Translations under genes and position numbers: made by a program
Notes under the pieces: generated by a model
Databases searched by the model: none
What the model was told of the DNA's origin: nothing
Seen by the model: only the letters and a program-made list of their open reading frames with translations
In this document: positions 43,918-53,434 of the stretch, piece after piece
Layout: each line of letters begins with the position of its first letter
Numbering within the stretch: position 1 is the stretch's first letter
Origin: JBBQHX01 sp035306065
GTDB lineage: Bacteria > Gemmatimonadota > Gemmatimonadetes > Gemmatimonadales > Gemmatimonadaceae
Assembly (NCBI GenBank): GCA_035306065.1
Contig: DATGOL010000113.1
Coordinates: 18,887 to 82,886 of the forward strand
DNA length: 64,000 nucleotides
Direction: 5' to 3'

Positions 43918-44592
43918 TCAGTCGGGCTGAGGCGGCGGATTCTTCTGCGGGGCGGCCAGCCTGCGCAGCACCGCCCGTACCGGCGCCGCATCCATTCCCT
44001 CCAGGCGAATCGGGTAGGCCGTGAGCTCATACCAGCCATTCGGAACACCGTTCAGATTAAGGTTCTCAAGGTTGCAGCCGCCACCCCGAAAGATGGCGTG
44101 ATGAACCTCGAGGCTCTTGCTCTCGCGGCGGTCCACCGAGGGCGCGTCGGTGCCCAGTAGCAGCATGCCGGCGGTGCGCAGCCTGAACGCTGCATCTTCG
44201 CTGGGAACCGGCCAGTCATCTGGAAACCTGCCTTCCGCCACGCTCGCTCCCGTGCGCAGGAGCAGCCGTTCAGGGATATCGGGGAGAAGGGAACTGAGTT
44301 CCTCGAACGAGATGTCGCGCGGCGCGCCTTCCACGCCGAGCACGTATGCCGGGCCGGAAAAGTGCCCGAGCGGAAGGCGATCTATCGGACTGCCGTCATC
44401 TCTCACGTGCAACGGTGCGTCCGCATGCGTTCCAACGTGAGGGCTCATAGTGATGCTGGAGACGTTCACGCTTTCTCCAGCTGCAACGGACCAGGTCCAG
44501 CCGCACGAGTAGGGCGTGTCTCCGGGCCATTCCGGAGTGCCTGGCCGCACGGGAATGCTGATGTCGAGCAGATGCCCCCACTGCGACTTCAT
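43918..44592 (-). CDS. kynB: kynurenine formamidase (cyclase family)
   Basis: This enzyme hydrolyses N-formylkynurenine to kynurenine and formate. It has 224 residues from ATG 44592, overlapping the kynA stop by four bases. The metal motif SPHVGTHADAPLHV fits HxGTHxDAPxH. DISIPVRPGTPEWPGDTPY is near the N-terminus and LLLGTDAPSVDRRESKSLEV near the end. With kynA it covers the first two steps of tryptophan catabolism; kynU is not seen. Confidence 0.9.
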   Translation of the reverse strand: MKSQWGHLLDISIPVRPGTPEWPGDTPYSCGWTWSVAAGESVNVSSITMSPHVGTHADAPLHVRDDGSPIDRLPLGHFSGPAYVLGVEGAPRDISFEELSSLLPDIPERLLLRTGASVAEGRFPDDWPVPSEDAAFRLRTAGMLLLGTDAPSVDRRESKSLEVHHAIFRGGGCNLENLNLNGVPNGWYELTAYPIRLEGMDAAPVRAVLRRLAAPQKNPPPQPD

Positions 44593-45341
44593 CCGGCCGC
44601 ACCGAACACGCGCGCACGCACTTCCCACAGCTTCGGGAAGAAACGTTGTGACACGGTGCGCTGCAGGTATCTGGCACCGAGTGTTCCACCCGTGCCTCCG
44701 GTCATGGGGCCGATGATGCGCTCCACGAGCTGAACGTGCTTGAAGCGCCACACGCCGAACTGCTGGTCATACTCGAGCAGAGATTCCGCCAGGAAGAACA
44801 GATCCGACGGCCCGGGCCCGGTGTACAGGGCATCCAGCGTAGTGCCCTTCTGCTCGACGAGCCGGTCAAACAGATCCTGCAAGGTTGAACGCTCCAGCCA
44901 GCGAGTGACACCCTCGGGTGGCTCGCCATGCTCGCTCACCACGCGAATGAAGTGCTCATCGCGAAGGCCGGATGCCGCCTCGATTGCCCTGAACTGCACG
45001 CTCTGGGATCCGCTGGACGACCCGAGGTAGCTTCGGAACTGTGCGAACCGCTGTGGAGGGAGTGTGTCGAGCGCCGCAAGCTGCGCCGTAACTATGCGCG
45101 TTAGGGCATTTACCCTGTTGGCACGCCAGAGTGCGGCACCGGTGTCAGCTGAATCCAGAGCTGCATAAAGGCCGTCGAGCTCGCTCAGTATGCACTTGAA
45201 CCAGAGTTCGCTGGACTGATGCACCACGATGAACAGGAGTTCATCGGACTGCGCAGGCTCGGCCAGCGTGGTCTGCAGCGCCAGCAGTTCATTGAGTCGC
45301 AGGTAGCTGGGGTAGCTGATCTCCGGAGACTGTTCACTCAT
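44589..45341 (-). CDS. kynA: tryptophan 2,3-dioxygenase
   Basis: This heme enzyme opens the tryptophan indole ring to N-formylkynurenine. It has 250 residues from ATG 45341; a longer frame would overlap bshB1. Motifs are SYPSYLRLNELLALQ, LLFIVVHQSSELWFKCILSE and FRSYLGSSSGSQSVQFRAIE near the middle, and MTGGTGGTLGARYLQRTVSQ near the C-terminus. The bshB1 stop lies 11 bases upstream and the kynB gene overlaps by ATGA, so the three genes are probably one unit. Confidence 0.95.
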   Translation of the reverse strand: MSEQSPEISYPSYLRLNELLALQTTLAEPAQSDELLFIVVHQSSELWFKCILSELDGLYAALDSADTGAALWRANRVNALTRIVTAQLAALDTLPPQRFAQFRSYLGSSSGSQSVQFRAIEAASGLRDEHFIRVVSEHGEPPEGVTRWLERSTLQDLFDRLVEQKGTTLDALYTGPGPSDLFFLAESLLEYDQQFGVWRFKHVQLVERIIGPMTGGTGGTLGARYLQRTVSQRFFPKLWEVRARVFGAAG

Positions 45342-45351
45342 GGTCGCCCTG

Positions 45352-46089
45352 TCAGAAGGTGGATACGTCCAGGGAGGCAATGTCTTCCACCCGCATGGTT
45401 TCGGCGGTGAGGAAGGGCTCGCCGTAGCGACACCTGATCAGTGAGCCATAATGCGCTGCCTGGTGGCGAATGATGTCGTACAGCGGGTCCCCGTTAGGGT
45501 ACACCTCGCCGGCCTGCACAAGTCCGTCGAACTGCGATGCGTAGCAGCGAATTGCTTCCATCTTGCGCTCGAAGTGGTCGGAAATGTCTACCACGAACGT
45601 AGGCTTGATGGGGTCTTCGCGATAGGCAATGCAGTGCACGAGCTTCCGCGGGCGATGCACAGGGACGTCGGGCTCGACCCGGGCAAGTCCTGCAACAAAG
45701 CAGGCGTCCCGAATCAGCTCGGCCGCAACACGATGGTCGGGGTGACGTCCGAACTGTGAGGGTGCGATCACCACCTGGGGCTTGAGCTGTCTGATGATGC
45801 GAGCGAGCATGGCCCGAGTTTCGGGTGTGTTCACCAGCCCCGCATCGGGAAGGCCGAGATTCTCGCGCACGGAGAGACCAAGTATGCCTGCCGCACGAGC
45901 GGCTTCCTCGCCCCTGATGTCTGCGCTGCCTCGAGTGCCCATCTCACCGCGGGTGAGGTCTACCGCGCCGGTGCGCCGGCCGTGGGCGGCAGCGGCGAGC
46001 AGGGTGCCGCCGCAGGTGAGTTCCACGTCGTCACGGTGGGCGGCGATGGCCAGAACGTCAACGGTCTGGGTGGGTGAGCTCATGGTCAT
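45352..46089 (-). CDS. bshB1: bacillithiol biosynthesis deacetylase BshB1
   Basis: This zinc enzyme removes acetyl from GlcNAc-malate in bacillithiol synthesis. It has 245 residues. It has DVLAIAAHRDDVELTCGGTL, TRGEMGTRGSADIRGEEAAR, QFGRHPDHRVAAELIRDACF and a family-typical end EDIASLDVSTF. The usual AHPDD has Arg in place of Pro here, and the His and Asp ligands are kept. No bshA or bshC is in the window. It precedes kynA by 11 bases. Confidence 0.92.
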   Translation of the reverse strand: MTMSSPTQTVDVLAIAAHRDDVELTCGGTLLAAAAHGRRTGAVDLTRGEMGTRGSADIRGEEAARAAGILGLSVRENLGLPDAGLVNTPETRAMLARIIRQLKPQVVIAPSQFGRHPDHRVAAELIRDACFVAGLARVEPDVPVHRPRKLVHCIAYREDPIKPTFVVDISDHFERKMEAIRCYASQFDGLVQAGEVYPNGDPLYDIIRHQAAHYGSLIRCRYGEPFLTAETMRVEDIASLDVSTF

Positions 46090-46280
46090 GAATTCATGGC
46101 GTGCGCGCTTCCAGGCTGGTGAACCAGGGGTTGCTGCAATTCAAGGTGCACAGGTGCAGAGGCTTGTGGTAGTATGAACGCCCATCGAGCGGGCAGGGCG
46201 GCCGGACAGGCGCGCACGGAGCCCGCGAAATGACTCGGAAATGTCCGAGTGCTAACAGGCACCTGCACAATGCCGCCACG

Positions 46281-46312
46281 GAAAGAAAAATGCCGCCCGG
46301 GCGGCGGCATTC
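46281..46312 (-). terminator. rho-independent terminator of the exporter operon
   Basis: On the minus strand AATGCCGCC (46311-46303) pairs with GGCGGCATT (46297-46289) and is followed by TTTTCTTTC. It lies just downstream of the last permease gene (stop at 46340), ending the tolC-macA-macB operon. Confidence 0.85.
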
Positions 46313-46339
46313 AACGTGAAGCGGAAAGCTGGCGTGGTG

Positions 46340-47605
46340 CTATTCGTAGCGCAGTGCTTCCACCGGGTCCAGCCGGGATGCGCGCATGGCGGGCATCATG
46401 CCGAAAAGCACACCGGTAAACGCGGCTGCAACAAGGGACACTATCACCGCGCTCATTGGCACGGCGGCAGGGATTGACGTGGCACCCCGAATGAGTGCGG
46501 CCACACCTGCGCCCATCGCGAGCCCTATTCCCGCACCGATACTCGTGAGGGTTGCAGCTTCAACGAGGAACTGCCAGAGAATCGTGCCTCGCGTGGCACC
46601 GAGCGCCTTGCGCACGCCAATCTCGCGCGTTCGCTCCGTGACCGAGATCATCATGATGGCCACCACTCCCACGCCTCCCACCAGCAACCCGACTCCCGAA
46701 AGCGCAATGCCAACGGCGAACAGGGTACCGAACAGGCTGTTGAACACCTCCATCATGCGGTCCTGCGTTACGAGCGCAAAGTTGTTCGGGTCTGCGGGAC
46801 GCAGCCCGCGTACTCCGCGCATCGCAGCCGTCACTTCATCCATCGCCTGATCCTGCGGCACGGTGGAGCGCGGCTTTACCATGAGGAGAACGCCACGCGA
46901 CCACAGGTTCAGGTGACGCCTGGCAGTTTCGATCGGGATGATGGCGCGTGGCTTGTCCGGCCCGCGTCCGTCCATGGACTTGAGAAAGCCGGCCTCGGTG
47001 TGATACACGCCGATTACGGTGAACGGCTGGTCGGCCACCTGGATCTGCTTGCCTATCGGGTCCGACTGTCCGAACAGCTGCACCTTGAGCGAGTCGTTGA
47101 TGATCACGACGCGCGCTGCCGTCATGTTCTCCTGGCTGCTGAAGTTGCGGCCGGGGTATATGTCGCCGGCGTCCGTCTCCATCCATTCCGCGCTGAACGC
47201 GTCATAGCCCACGGACCCCAGGAGGCGATCGCGATAGCGGAACGGCTTGGAGTCTCCCCAGATCTCCGTTACCGCCTGCACACTCGGCAGCTCGCGCAGC
47301 ATCTGCGCTTCGGCCGGCGTTATGGCCGGGTTGCGGCGGTCGGGGCAGGTGTCATCGCTACCGTCGCAGGCATCGAAGTTGATCGGGCGCCGACGCACCT
47401 GGAAGGAGGTAGCGCCGAATGCTTCCACATCGGCCTGGAAGCTGTTCGTTATGCCCTGCACGGTGGCGCTCATACCAACCACAACGAGCACTCCGATTGC
47501 CACACCCATGATTGTGAGTGCGGCCCGCACCTTGTTGCCGCGAATGGCTTCGAGCGCAATACCGACGCCCTCGAACACCACCGCTATACGATCCCGGATG
47601 CGCAC
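46340..47605 (-). CDS. MacB-type ABC transporter permease
   Basis: The product has 421 residues. A first membrane segment near residue 25 (RAALTIMGVAIGVLVVVGMS) is followed by a periplasmic MacB_PCD domain with ALRYE-type flanks, then three FtsX segments including GLLVGGVGVVAIMMISVTER and IGVRKALGATRGTILWQF. It ends SRLDPVEALRYE. It is the second of two similar permeases in this exporter, so a heterodimeric membrane pair is likely. Confidence 0.92.
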   Translation of the reverse strand: MRIRDRIAVVFEGVGIALEAIRGNKVRAALTIMGVAIGVLVVVGMSATVQGITNSFQADVEAFGATSFQVRRRPINFDACDGSDDTCPDRRNPAITPAEAQMLRELPSVQAVTEIWGDSKPFRYRDRLLGSVGYDAFSAEWMETDAGDIYPGRNFSSQENMTAARVVIINDSLKVQLFGQSDPIGKQIQVADQPFTVIGVYHTEAGFLKSMDGRGPDKPRAIIPIETARRHLNLWSRGVLLMVKPRSTVPQDQAMDEVTAAMRGVRGLRPADPNNFALVTQDRMMEVFNSLFGTLFAVGIALSGVGLLVGGVGVVAIMMISVTERTREIGVRKALGATRGTILWQFLVEAATLTSIGAGIGLAMGAGVAALIRGATSIPAAVPMSAVIVSLVAAAFTGVLFGMMPAMRASRLDPVEALRYE

Positions 47606-47609
47606 GCCG

Positions 47610-48851
47610 TTACTCCTGCCGCAGTGCGGCTATGGGGTCCAGTCTGGACGCTCGACGCGCCGGATACCAGCCGGCGACCACGCCCACACCTGCGCCAACC
47701 AGGAGCGCAAAACCTATTGACCACGGTGCCACACTCGCCGGCAGGGGAGACACCCTGGACACCACCTCCGCAATACCGAGCCCCAGGGCGATACCGATTG
47801 CTGCGCCAAACAGGCTGAGCGTTGCGGCTTCCACGAGGAACTGCCGTGATATGTCGCTGCGTCGCGCACCGAGCGCCTTGCGAACGCCTATCTCGGCCGT
47901 GCGTTCCGCTACGGCAACGAGCATGATGTTCATGATGACCATTGCTCCAACCACGAGCCCGATGGCCGGCAGCGCCATGCCGAACACCCGCAGTCTGCCC
48001 TGGAGCTCTGCAAAGAACGCGAGCGCCGAGTCCGACGTTTCCATCGCGAAGTTGTCCGGCACCGCGGGAATGAGCTTGCGACGGCCGCGCATTACCTCAC
48101 GCGTCACCTCCATAGCCTCCTGCAGCTGTGCATCGCTCCCCGCCTGCACTATAAGGCCCTCAACGTCGCCACGCGGATCAGTCACCCGGCGAAGTGGAGA
48201 GCGGAACGGCGCAATTGCAAGCCGATCCATGGAGATGCCGAACAGGCTGCCCTGCTTCTCGATTATGCCGATTATCTCGTAGGGAATACCGGCAATGCGA
48301 AGCTCCCTGCCAATGGGATCGAGACTGGGGAAGAAGTGATCCTTGATCTCCTGCCCGATCACCAGGACAGGTCGGCCGTACTCCGCTTCCTGCCGCGAGA
48401 ATACGCGTCCGCGTTCCAGCTCGTACCGCTTGATATCGAAGTAATCGCCGTCGGTGGCAATCGCATTCACCTGACGAGGCCTGGCATACGCCGTTGAGGC
48501 GTATACGAAGTTCTCGCTCTGGATGGCGGACTTCATGCCGGGTGGCAGATTGTCGCGTACGAACTCGATGTCATCTTCGTACAGTCGGGGGCGCCTGACG
48601 AACTCACGCCACTGCGCCTCCGAAACGTTTCCAACCTGAATGTTCGGGAAGCGGCGCAGCGTGAAGGTGTTTACGCCGAGCAGCTTGCCGGCGAAATCCT
48701 CCTCCATGTAGCGACCCATTCCTTCCACGATCGAGACTACGGCGATGAGGAACATCACGCCGATCATCACGCCGACCAGCGTAAAGAAGCTCTTGAGCTT
48801 CTGAACGCGAATCGTGTTCAGGGCCAGCCGCACCGCATCGATGAACGGCAT
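47610..48851 (-). CDS. MacB-type ABC transporter permease
   Basis: The product has 413 residues, paralogous to the next gene downstream. It begins with LKSFFTLVGVMIGVMFLIAV, then a periplasmic domain with GKLLGVNTFTLRRFPNIQVG, FtsX segments, EIGVRKALGARRSDISRQFL and a final SRLDPIAALRQE. It is four bases from the following permease and six bases from the ATPase gene. Confidence 0.92.
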   Translation of the reverse strand: MPFIDAVRLALNTIRVQKLKSFFTLVGVMIGVMFLIAVVSIVEGMGRYMEEDFAGKLLGVNTFTLRRFPNIQVGNVSEAQWREFVRRPRLYEDDIEFVRDNLPPGMKSAIQSENFVYASTAYARPRQVNAIATDGDYFDIKRYELERGRVFSRQEAEYGRPVLVIGQEIKDHFFPSLDPIGRELRIAGIPYEIIGIIEKQGSLFGISMDRLAIAPFRSPLRRVTDPRGDVEGLIVQAGSDAQLQEAMEVTREVMRGRRKLIPAVPDNFAMETSDSALAFFAELQGRLRVFGMALPAIGLVVGAMVIMNIMLVAVAERTAEIGVRKALGARRSDISRQFLVEAATLSLFGAAIGIALGLGIAEVVSRVSPLPASVAPWSIGFALLVGAGVGVVAGWYPARRASRLDPIAALRQE

Positions 48852-48857
48852 TAAGTG

Positions 48858-49664
48858 TCAGCCTCCGTGGCCGCTCGTGTACGCCGGAATTACCGTGGAC
48901 GATGGCCCGTCGTTCGAGATGAGACCATCGCGAAGTACGATCACTCTGTCCGCATGTGCCGCAATATCCGGCTCGTGCGTAACCATGATCACGGTCTGTC
49001 CCTCATCAGACAGAGCCTGGAAGATGGTCATGATCTCGGTGCTCGTTGCAGAGTCCAGGTTTCCTGTTGGCTCGTCGGCGAGCAGGATGGACGGGCGATT
49101 CACCAGTGCGCGGGCGATTGCCACACGCTGACGCTGACCGCCTGACAACTCGTTTGGACGGTGATGCACCCGGTCGCCAAGCTGCACCCGCTCGAGCGCC
49201 TCCTGCGCGCGCTTCTTGCGCTCCGAAGAGCTGATGCCCGCATAAACGAGCGGAAGTTCCACGTTATGCAGCGCAGAGGCGCGCGGCAGCAGGTTGAACG
49301 TCTGGAAAACGAAGCCGATTTCCTTGTTGCGAACGCGCGCCAGGTCGTCGTCGCTCATCTTCGAAACGAGCTGGCCGTTGAGCCAGTACTCACCCTCGTT
49401 CGGCGTGTCCAGGCAGCCGATCACGTTCATCAGCGTGGATTTTCCGGAGCCGGACGGACCCATGATCGCCACGTACTCGTTGCGACGGATCGCCACGTCC
49501 ACGCCGCGCAATGCGCGGACGATCTCGCCGCCCATGTCATAATTACGCTTCAGCCCGCGGGTGACGATCACCCAGTCCTTGTCAGGAGTAGCGCCCTGCT
49601 GGGACGTCACCGCCCTGCGCTCTGCAGTCACGGTAAGTCCCGGTTCAGTAGTTGAGGTGCTCAC
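48858..49664 (-). CDS. ABC transporter ATP-binding protein, MacB/LolD-like
   Basis: The product is about 268 residues. The GTG at 49664 is preferred because AAGGGAG lies ten bases upstream; a TTG at 49673 overlaps the previous stop but is too close to that site. Walker A is GPSGSGKST in IMGPSGSGKSTLMNVIG, the signature is NELSGGQRQRVAIARAL, Walker B is ILLADEPTGNLDS, and the H-loop is IMVTHEPDIAAH. It energises the two permeases. Confidence 0.95.
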   Translation of the reverse strand: MSTSTTEPGLTVTAERRAVTSQQGATPDKDWVIVTRGLKRNYDMGGEIVRALRGVDVAIRRNEYVAIMGPSGSGKSTLMNVIGCLDTPNEGEYWLNGQLVSKMSDDDLARVRNKEIGFVFQTFNLLPRASALHNVELPLVYAGISSSERKKRAQEALERVQLGDRVHHRPNELSGGQRQRVAIARALVNRPSILLADEPTGNLDSATSTEIMTIFQALSDEGQTVIMVTHEPDIAAHADRVIVLRDGLISNDGPSSTVIPAYTSGHGG

Positions 49665-49669
49665 AGCTA

Positions 49670-50953
49670 TCAATCTCCCTTTGTCGGGGTGGGGGATTCT
49701 GCCTTCGCCTGCTCACGCACGAGTGACCCCTCGGTCAACCCGCGAATGGCCTGATAGGTTCCTCCCACGATACGCTCTCCCCCCTGCAGACCGCTGATCA
49801 CCTCGAAGTGATTCTCGCCGGCAATGCCCACGCTCACGGGCCGGAAGGTGACCCGATTGTCGGCCCCCACGATGAAGACACCCTCCACATCGCGCTGTCC
49901 CACCCGGGTGGTGGCCCGAGTCGCGGTGACTGGCACCGCTCCACTGTCCTCGGCTTGAAGCCCCTCTTCCTCTCGCACCGTGAGCGCGATGATCGGAACA
50001 GAGAGCACGTTCCTGCGTACCGCCGTGACGACCTTGGCAGTTGCGGAGAAGTCGGGGCGGGTGTCAGCCGGCGGTTCGTCCAACTGTATGGTTACCTCGT
50101 AGTCCACGGCCGACTCCTGGCCTGGCTGCGAGGCAGCCGTGGTCACGGAGCTGTTCGAGATCTCGGTAACACGGCCCACGAACGTGGTATCCCTGAACGC
50201 ATCGATCTGCACCACGGCCGAGTCACCCAGCTTGATGCGGGATACATCGGTTTCGTCCACGCGCACCTTGGTTTCGAACACGCTCATGTCCGCAATGGTG
50301 AGCAGGGTGGCCGCGTCCTTGTTCAGCGTTCCCATGATCGCCGTTTCGCCTTCTTCCACATTCAGCCGGGTAATGCGGCCGGACATCGGAGCCGTGATCG
50401 TCGTGCGGCCAAGCGCCCACTGTGCATCCTTCATGGCAGCCACGTTCTGCTCCACGGTGTACCGTGACGCGTCGTGCAGAGCTTTCTGCACTTCCACCGT
50501 TGTCTCCAGCTTGTCCAGCTCCTCTGCGGAGATGAGCTGAGGATTCGCCTTCTGCACTTCGAGCATGCGTTCGAGATCACGCTGTGCCTGCAACCAGTTG
50601 GCGCGTGCCTGCGCTTCCTGGGCGCGAGCCTGTGCCAGCGACGCCTCGGAGCGCTGCACGGAAGCCTGGTACTGCTGCGGGTCTATCTGCAGGAGGAACT
50701 GTCCCCGGGTTACCAGGTCGCCCTCCTTCACGGCCAGCCTCACGATTCGACCGGTGATGTCAGCGCTTAGGTCAACCTTGGTCTGCGGATTGATACGACC
50801 GCTGGCGGTTACGGACTCCACCAGGTCGCGAGCCTCCACCTCCTCGATCCGCACCTCCACTGCCTTTTCGCCGCTGTTGAAGGCGTTCAGCCCCACCAGC
50901 GCCACGACTATCACACCCACACCGATGAGGGACCACTTGACTCGCTTACTCAT
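49670..50953 (-). CDS. periplasmic adaptor (MacA/HlyD family)
   Basis: The product has 427 residues. One N-terminal membrane anchor (LIGVGVIVVALVGLNAF) is followed by a lipoyl half-motif INPQTKVDLSADITGRIVRL, a long helical hairpin rich in Ala, Gln and Arg, and the second half-motif MSGRITRLNVEEGETAI. Beta-barrel and membrane-proximal domains follow. It joins the inner-membrane ABC parts to TolC and lies 39 bases downstream of the tolC-like gene. Confidence 0.93.
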   Translation of the reverse strand: MSKRVKWSLIGVGVIVVALVGLNAFNSGEKAVEVRIEEVEARDLVESVTASGRINPQTKVDLSADITGRIVRLAVKEGDLVTRGQFLLQIDPQQYQASVQRSEASLAQARAQEAQARANWLQAQRDLERMLEVQKANPQLISAEELDKLETTVEVQKALHDASRYTVEQNVAAMKDAQWALGRTTITAPMSGRITRLNVEEGETAIMGTLNKDAATLLTIADMSVFETKVRVDETDVSRIKLGDSAVVQIDAFRDTTFVGRVTEISNSSVTTAASQPGQESAVDYEVTIQLDEPPADTRPDFSATAKVVTAVRRNVLSVPIIALTVREEEGLQAEDSGAVPVTATRATTRVGQRDVEGVFIVGADNRVTFRPVSVGIAGENHFEVISGLQGGERIVGGTYQAIRGLTEGSLVREQAKAESPTPTKGD

Positions 50954-50992
50954 GGAAGAAATCTCGAATGAACGGGGAACGTCACTTAGCGG

Positions 50993-52483
50993 TCAGCGCA
51001 ACGGACGGCCAACAGCGGCCTCGAGCGCAGCGAACGAGTTGTGGTACGTGTATATCGCGTCAATCAGGTTGGTCTGTGCCGTGGCATAGTCCGACTGGGC
51101 CTGCGTTACCTCCACGAAACTCGATGCACCAACACGATATCGCTCGCGCGCCAGCTCGAGTGCCTGGCGAGCGGTTTCTGCTGCCACACGCTGAATCTCG
51201 ATCGCCTGGATATCGGTGGCCAGTGTGCGATACGCGCCGGTTACGTCTGCAACCAGCTGCAGCTCCAGCGCGCGAACGGCATATCGCGCGTTGTCACGCT
51301 GTGCGGCGGCTTCCTGCACCTGCACCTCACGGTTCAATCCATTGAACAGGGGGAGGCTCACCACCGCAGAAAGGGTGTATGGCTGCCTGTCGAACTCGAA
51401 TGGAAAGGCCGAGTTGCCGTTCAGCGCAGCACTCCGCTCTTCCGGTGTGAGGGCAATGGCGCTGCACGCGGCGGGATCGTTCGGCATGCCGACGATATCG
51501 CGGATGCGAGCTTCGTTGAAGCAGCCGCTCTGCTTGCCGCTCAACGCCTGGCCGACCACGAAGCTCTCGTCCGTGTACTGCTGCGTGAAGCCTCCAACGC
51601 CCGCACGGAGCGAAAGGCTCGGTGCATACTGGCCGCGAGCGCTCATCAGGCTTGCAGACGACGCCCGCTCGCGCGAGCGGCTGGCAACCAGATCCGGATT
51701 CTGCGTCCGCGCGAGTTCCAGCAGCTGATCCAGTGACTGCTCCAGGCGCACGGTTGGAAAGTCTGAAACCAGTTGAACATCATCTGGCTGGTTGATTCCC
51801 ATCAGCTGGAAAAGGCGCAGCTTCTCCACCTCGGCAGAGTTGCGCGCGCGCAGGCGCTGCACCTCTGCCTGGCCTACCTGAACCCGTGCACGCTGAACGT
51901 CCAGCACGGTTCCGGCGCCGGCCGCCGCACGAGCTTCAGCGAGCTGAAGCTGAATCTGCGCGGACGAAAGCAGGGTGTCCTGGAGCTCCGACTGCGCAAT
52001 CTGCTGCAGGACGGCCATGTACCGCTGCGTCACCTGCTGCGCCAGCGTCTGTCGTGCGGCGTTCGCCGTTGCCTCGGCTGCATCCAGGTTTGCCCGAGCC
52101 GTGCGAGGGCCCATGAACGTGGAGCTGTTCAGCTGGAGCGAGGCATCCAGGGAGTAGCCCGAAGAAACCACGTCGGACGTGGCACCGAAGGCCGTACCTC
52201 CGAAGAACTGCGGACGGCCCTCACGGAAGCTGGCGTCGAGGCTCGTGCTGATCTGCGGAATGAACGCGGCATATGCACTTCGTACTCGCATTCCCGCAGG
52301 TGCCACATCGCGCAGCGTCTGCAGATACGACGGGTTGTTGCTGCGAGCGAGCTCTATGGCATCAGGGAGCGACAGCGAAGGTCCGATTGCAGCTGTCTGC
52401 TGCGCGTGTGCGGCGCTGGGGCCGACCACGCATAGAAGTAGTGCAAGAACCGCGAATTTTGTGGCGGCGGACGGGAGTCGCAT
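50993..52483 (-). CDS. TolC-family outer membrane factor
   Basis: The product has 496 residues. The signal peptide is FAVLALLLCVVGPSAAHAQ, then two long helical repeats typical of the outer-membrane channel, with LSLPDAIELARSNNPSYLQT and a second LNREVQVQEAAAQRDNARYA region. A small Cys-containing loop (SGCFNEARIRDI and ACSAIALTPEE) is an unusual insertion. It is the first gene of the exporter operon; a TATCTTTC element lies at 52612-52619 upstream on the minus strand. Confidence 0.92.
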   Translation of the reverse strand: MRLPSAATKFAVLALLLCVVGPSAAHAQQTAAIGPSLSLPDAIELARSNNPSYLQTLRDVAPAGMRVRSAYAAFIPQISTSLDASFREGRPQFFGGTAFGATSDVVSSGYSLDASLQLNSSTFMGPRTARANLDAAEATANAARQTLAQQVTQRYMAVLQQIAQSELQDTLLSSAQIQLQLAEARAAAGAGTVLDVQRARVQVGQAEVQRLRARNSAEVEKLRLFQLMGINQPDDVQLVSDFPTVRLEQSLDQLLELARTQNPDLVASRSRERASSASLMSARGQYAPSLSLRAGVGGFTQQYTDESFVVGQALSGKQSGCFNEARIRDIVGMPNDPAACSAIALTPEERSAALNGNSAFPFEFDRQPYTLSAVVSLPLFNGLNREVQVQEAAAQRDNARYAVRALELQLVADVTGAYRTLATDIQAIEIQRVAAETARQALELARERYRVGASSFVEVTQAQSDYATAQTNLIDAIYTYHNSFAALEAAVGRPLR

Positions 52484-52665
52484 GTGAATGGGAATCCTGG
52501 GAAGGGGTCTGGCACCATCTACGGGAGCCCGCCGGCTGAGGTTTCAGGCACCTGGCAAACCAATCCCATTCACCGAAATCCGCCGGGGCGGGCACAGCCT
52601 CGAAAGATAAACGCCCCCGCTCCTCAGCGTCCGTTCGGACCGACGCGGAAAAAACGCCTCCCGAG

Positions 52666-53418
52666 TTATGCCTGTGCGGCTGCCGGGTTCGCGCCGAATA
52701 TCCGCTCCGCCACGCGTGTAAACACACGCTCGTATATGGCCTCGCCCTTCCGCGCGGATGCCAGCGTCGGGCGACCGATCGACCCAGCACTCTCGGCCGG
52801 CACTCGCTGCCAGCCTCGGCGGTACCGCCGGAGCCGCTCACGACTCATCATGAAGTCCTGGGCCAGATCCATCCGCACGAGGTGCGGTGCCAGGTGGAGC
52901 AGCAGCGACGTATCCACCTCATCGCCATGCATTGCCTGTGTCTGGCCCTCCAGCAGATCGTCCATACTCATTCCCAGCAGGTCGACCACACGCACTCGCG
53001 CACGTACCGTTACCACCGTGGCAAGAGCTTCCTGGTGTGGGTCGTATGCGTGTGTCGTAAGTAGTATGAACTCCGTAACTCCACCGCACTCCCAGGTGTA
53101 CAGCAGGTCGTTCAGCAGCCTGTGCAGGGTTTTCCGGCGCATGGAGCCGCTGCCAGGCTGGGTGCGTTCGTCGTCCGGATTCACACCATATTCAATCGCC
53201 GGTGCCAGCAGCACACCGAAACGTGATGAGAAGTCTTCGGCAAATCGTTCGGCAATTATTGTGTCGATGCCGGCCGGCAGGTGCGGTCCGTGGTATTCGC
53301 AGGTTCCAACCGGCACGATCAACCGCGAGTCGCGGCTCAATGTGAGCGCGATCTCATGAGGGAGCATTTCCTTGAGGCGAAGCGGCTCGCTGCGCCGGAC
53401 GGGGAGGGAGGCAGTCAT
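52666..53418 (-). CDS. creatininase-family amidohydrolase
   Basis: The product has 250 residues. Family landmarks are LIVPVGTCEYHGPHLPAGID (Cys and Tyr where Ser/Thr-E-Q is common) and a late HGDEVDTSLLLHLAP in place of HAGExETS. The metal His and Asp residues are kept. Family members open cyclic amides or amidines, and several make cofactors or antibiotics. The gene starts head to head with the large histidine kinase; the true substrate is not clear. Confidence 0.85.
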   Translation of the reverse strand: MTASLPVRRSEPLRLKEMLPHEIALTLSRDSRLIVPVGTCEYHGPHLPAGIDTIIAERFAEDFSSRFGVLLAPAIEYGVNPDDERTQPGSGSMRRKTLHRLLNDLLYTWECGGVTEFILLTTHAYDPHQEALATVVTVRARVRVVDLLGMSMDDLLEGQTQAMHGDEVDTSLLLHLAPHLVRMDLAQDFMMSRERLRRYRRGWQRVPAESAGSIGRPTLASARKGEAIYERVFTRVAERIFGANPAAAQA

Positions 53419-53434
53419 CGAAGCCAGGCTTGAC

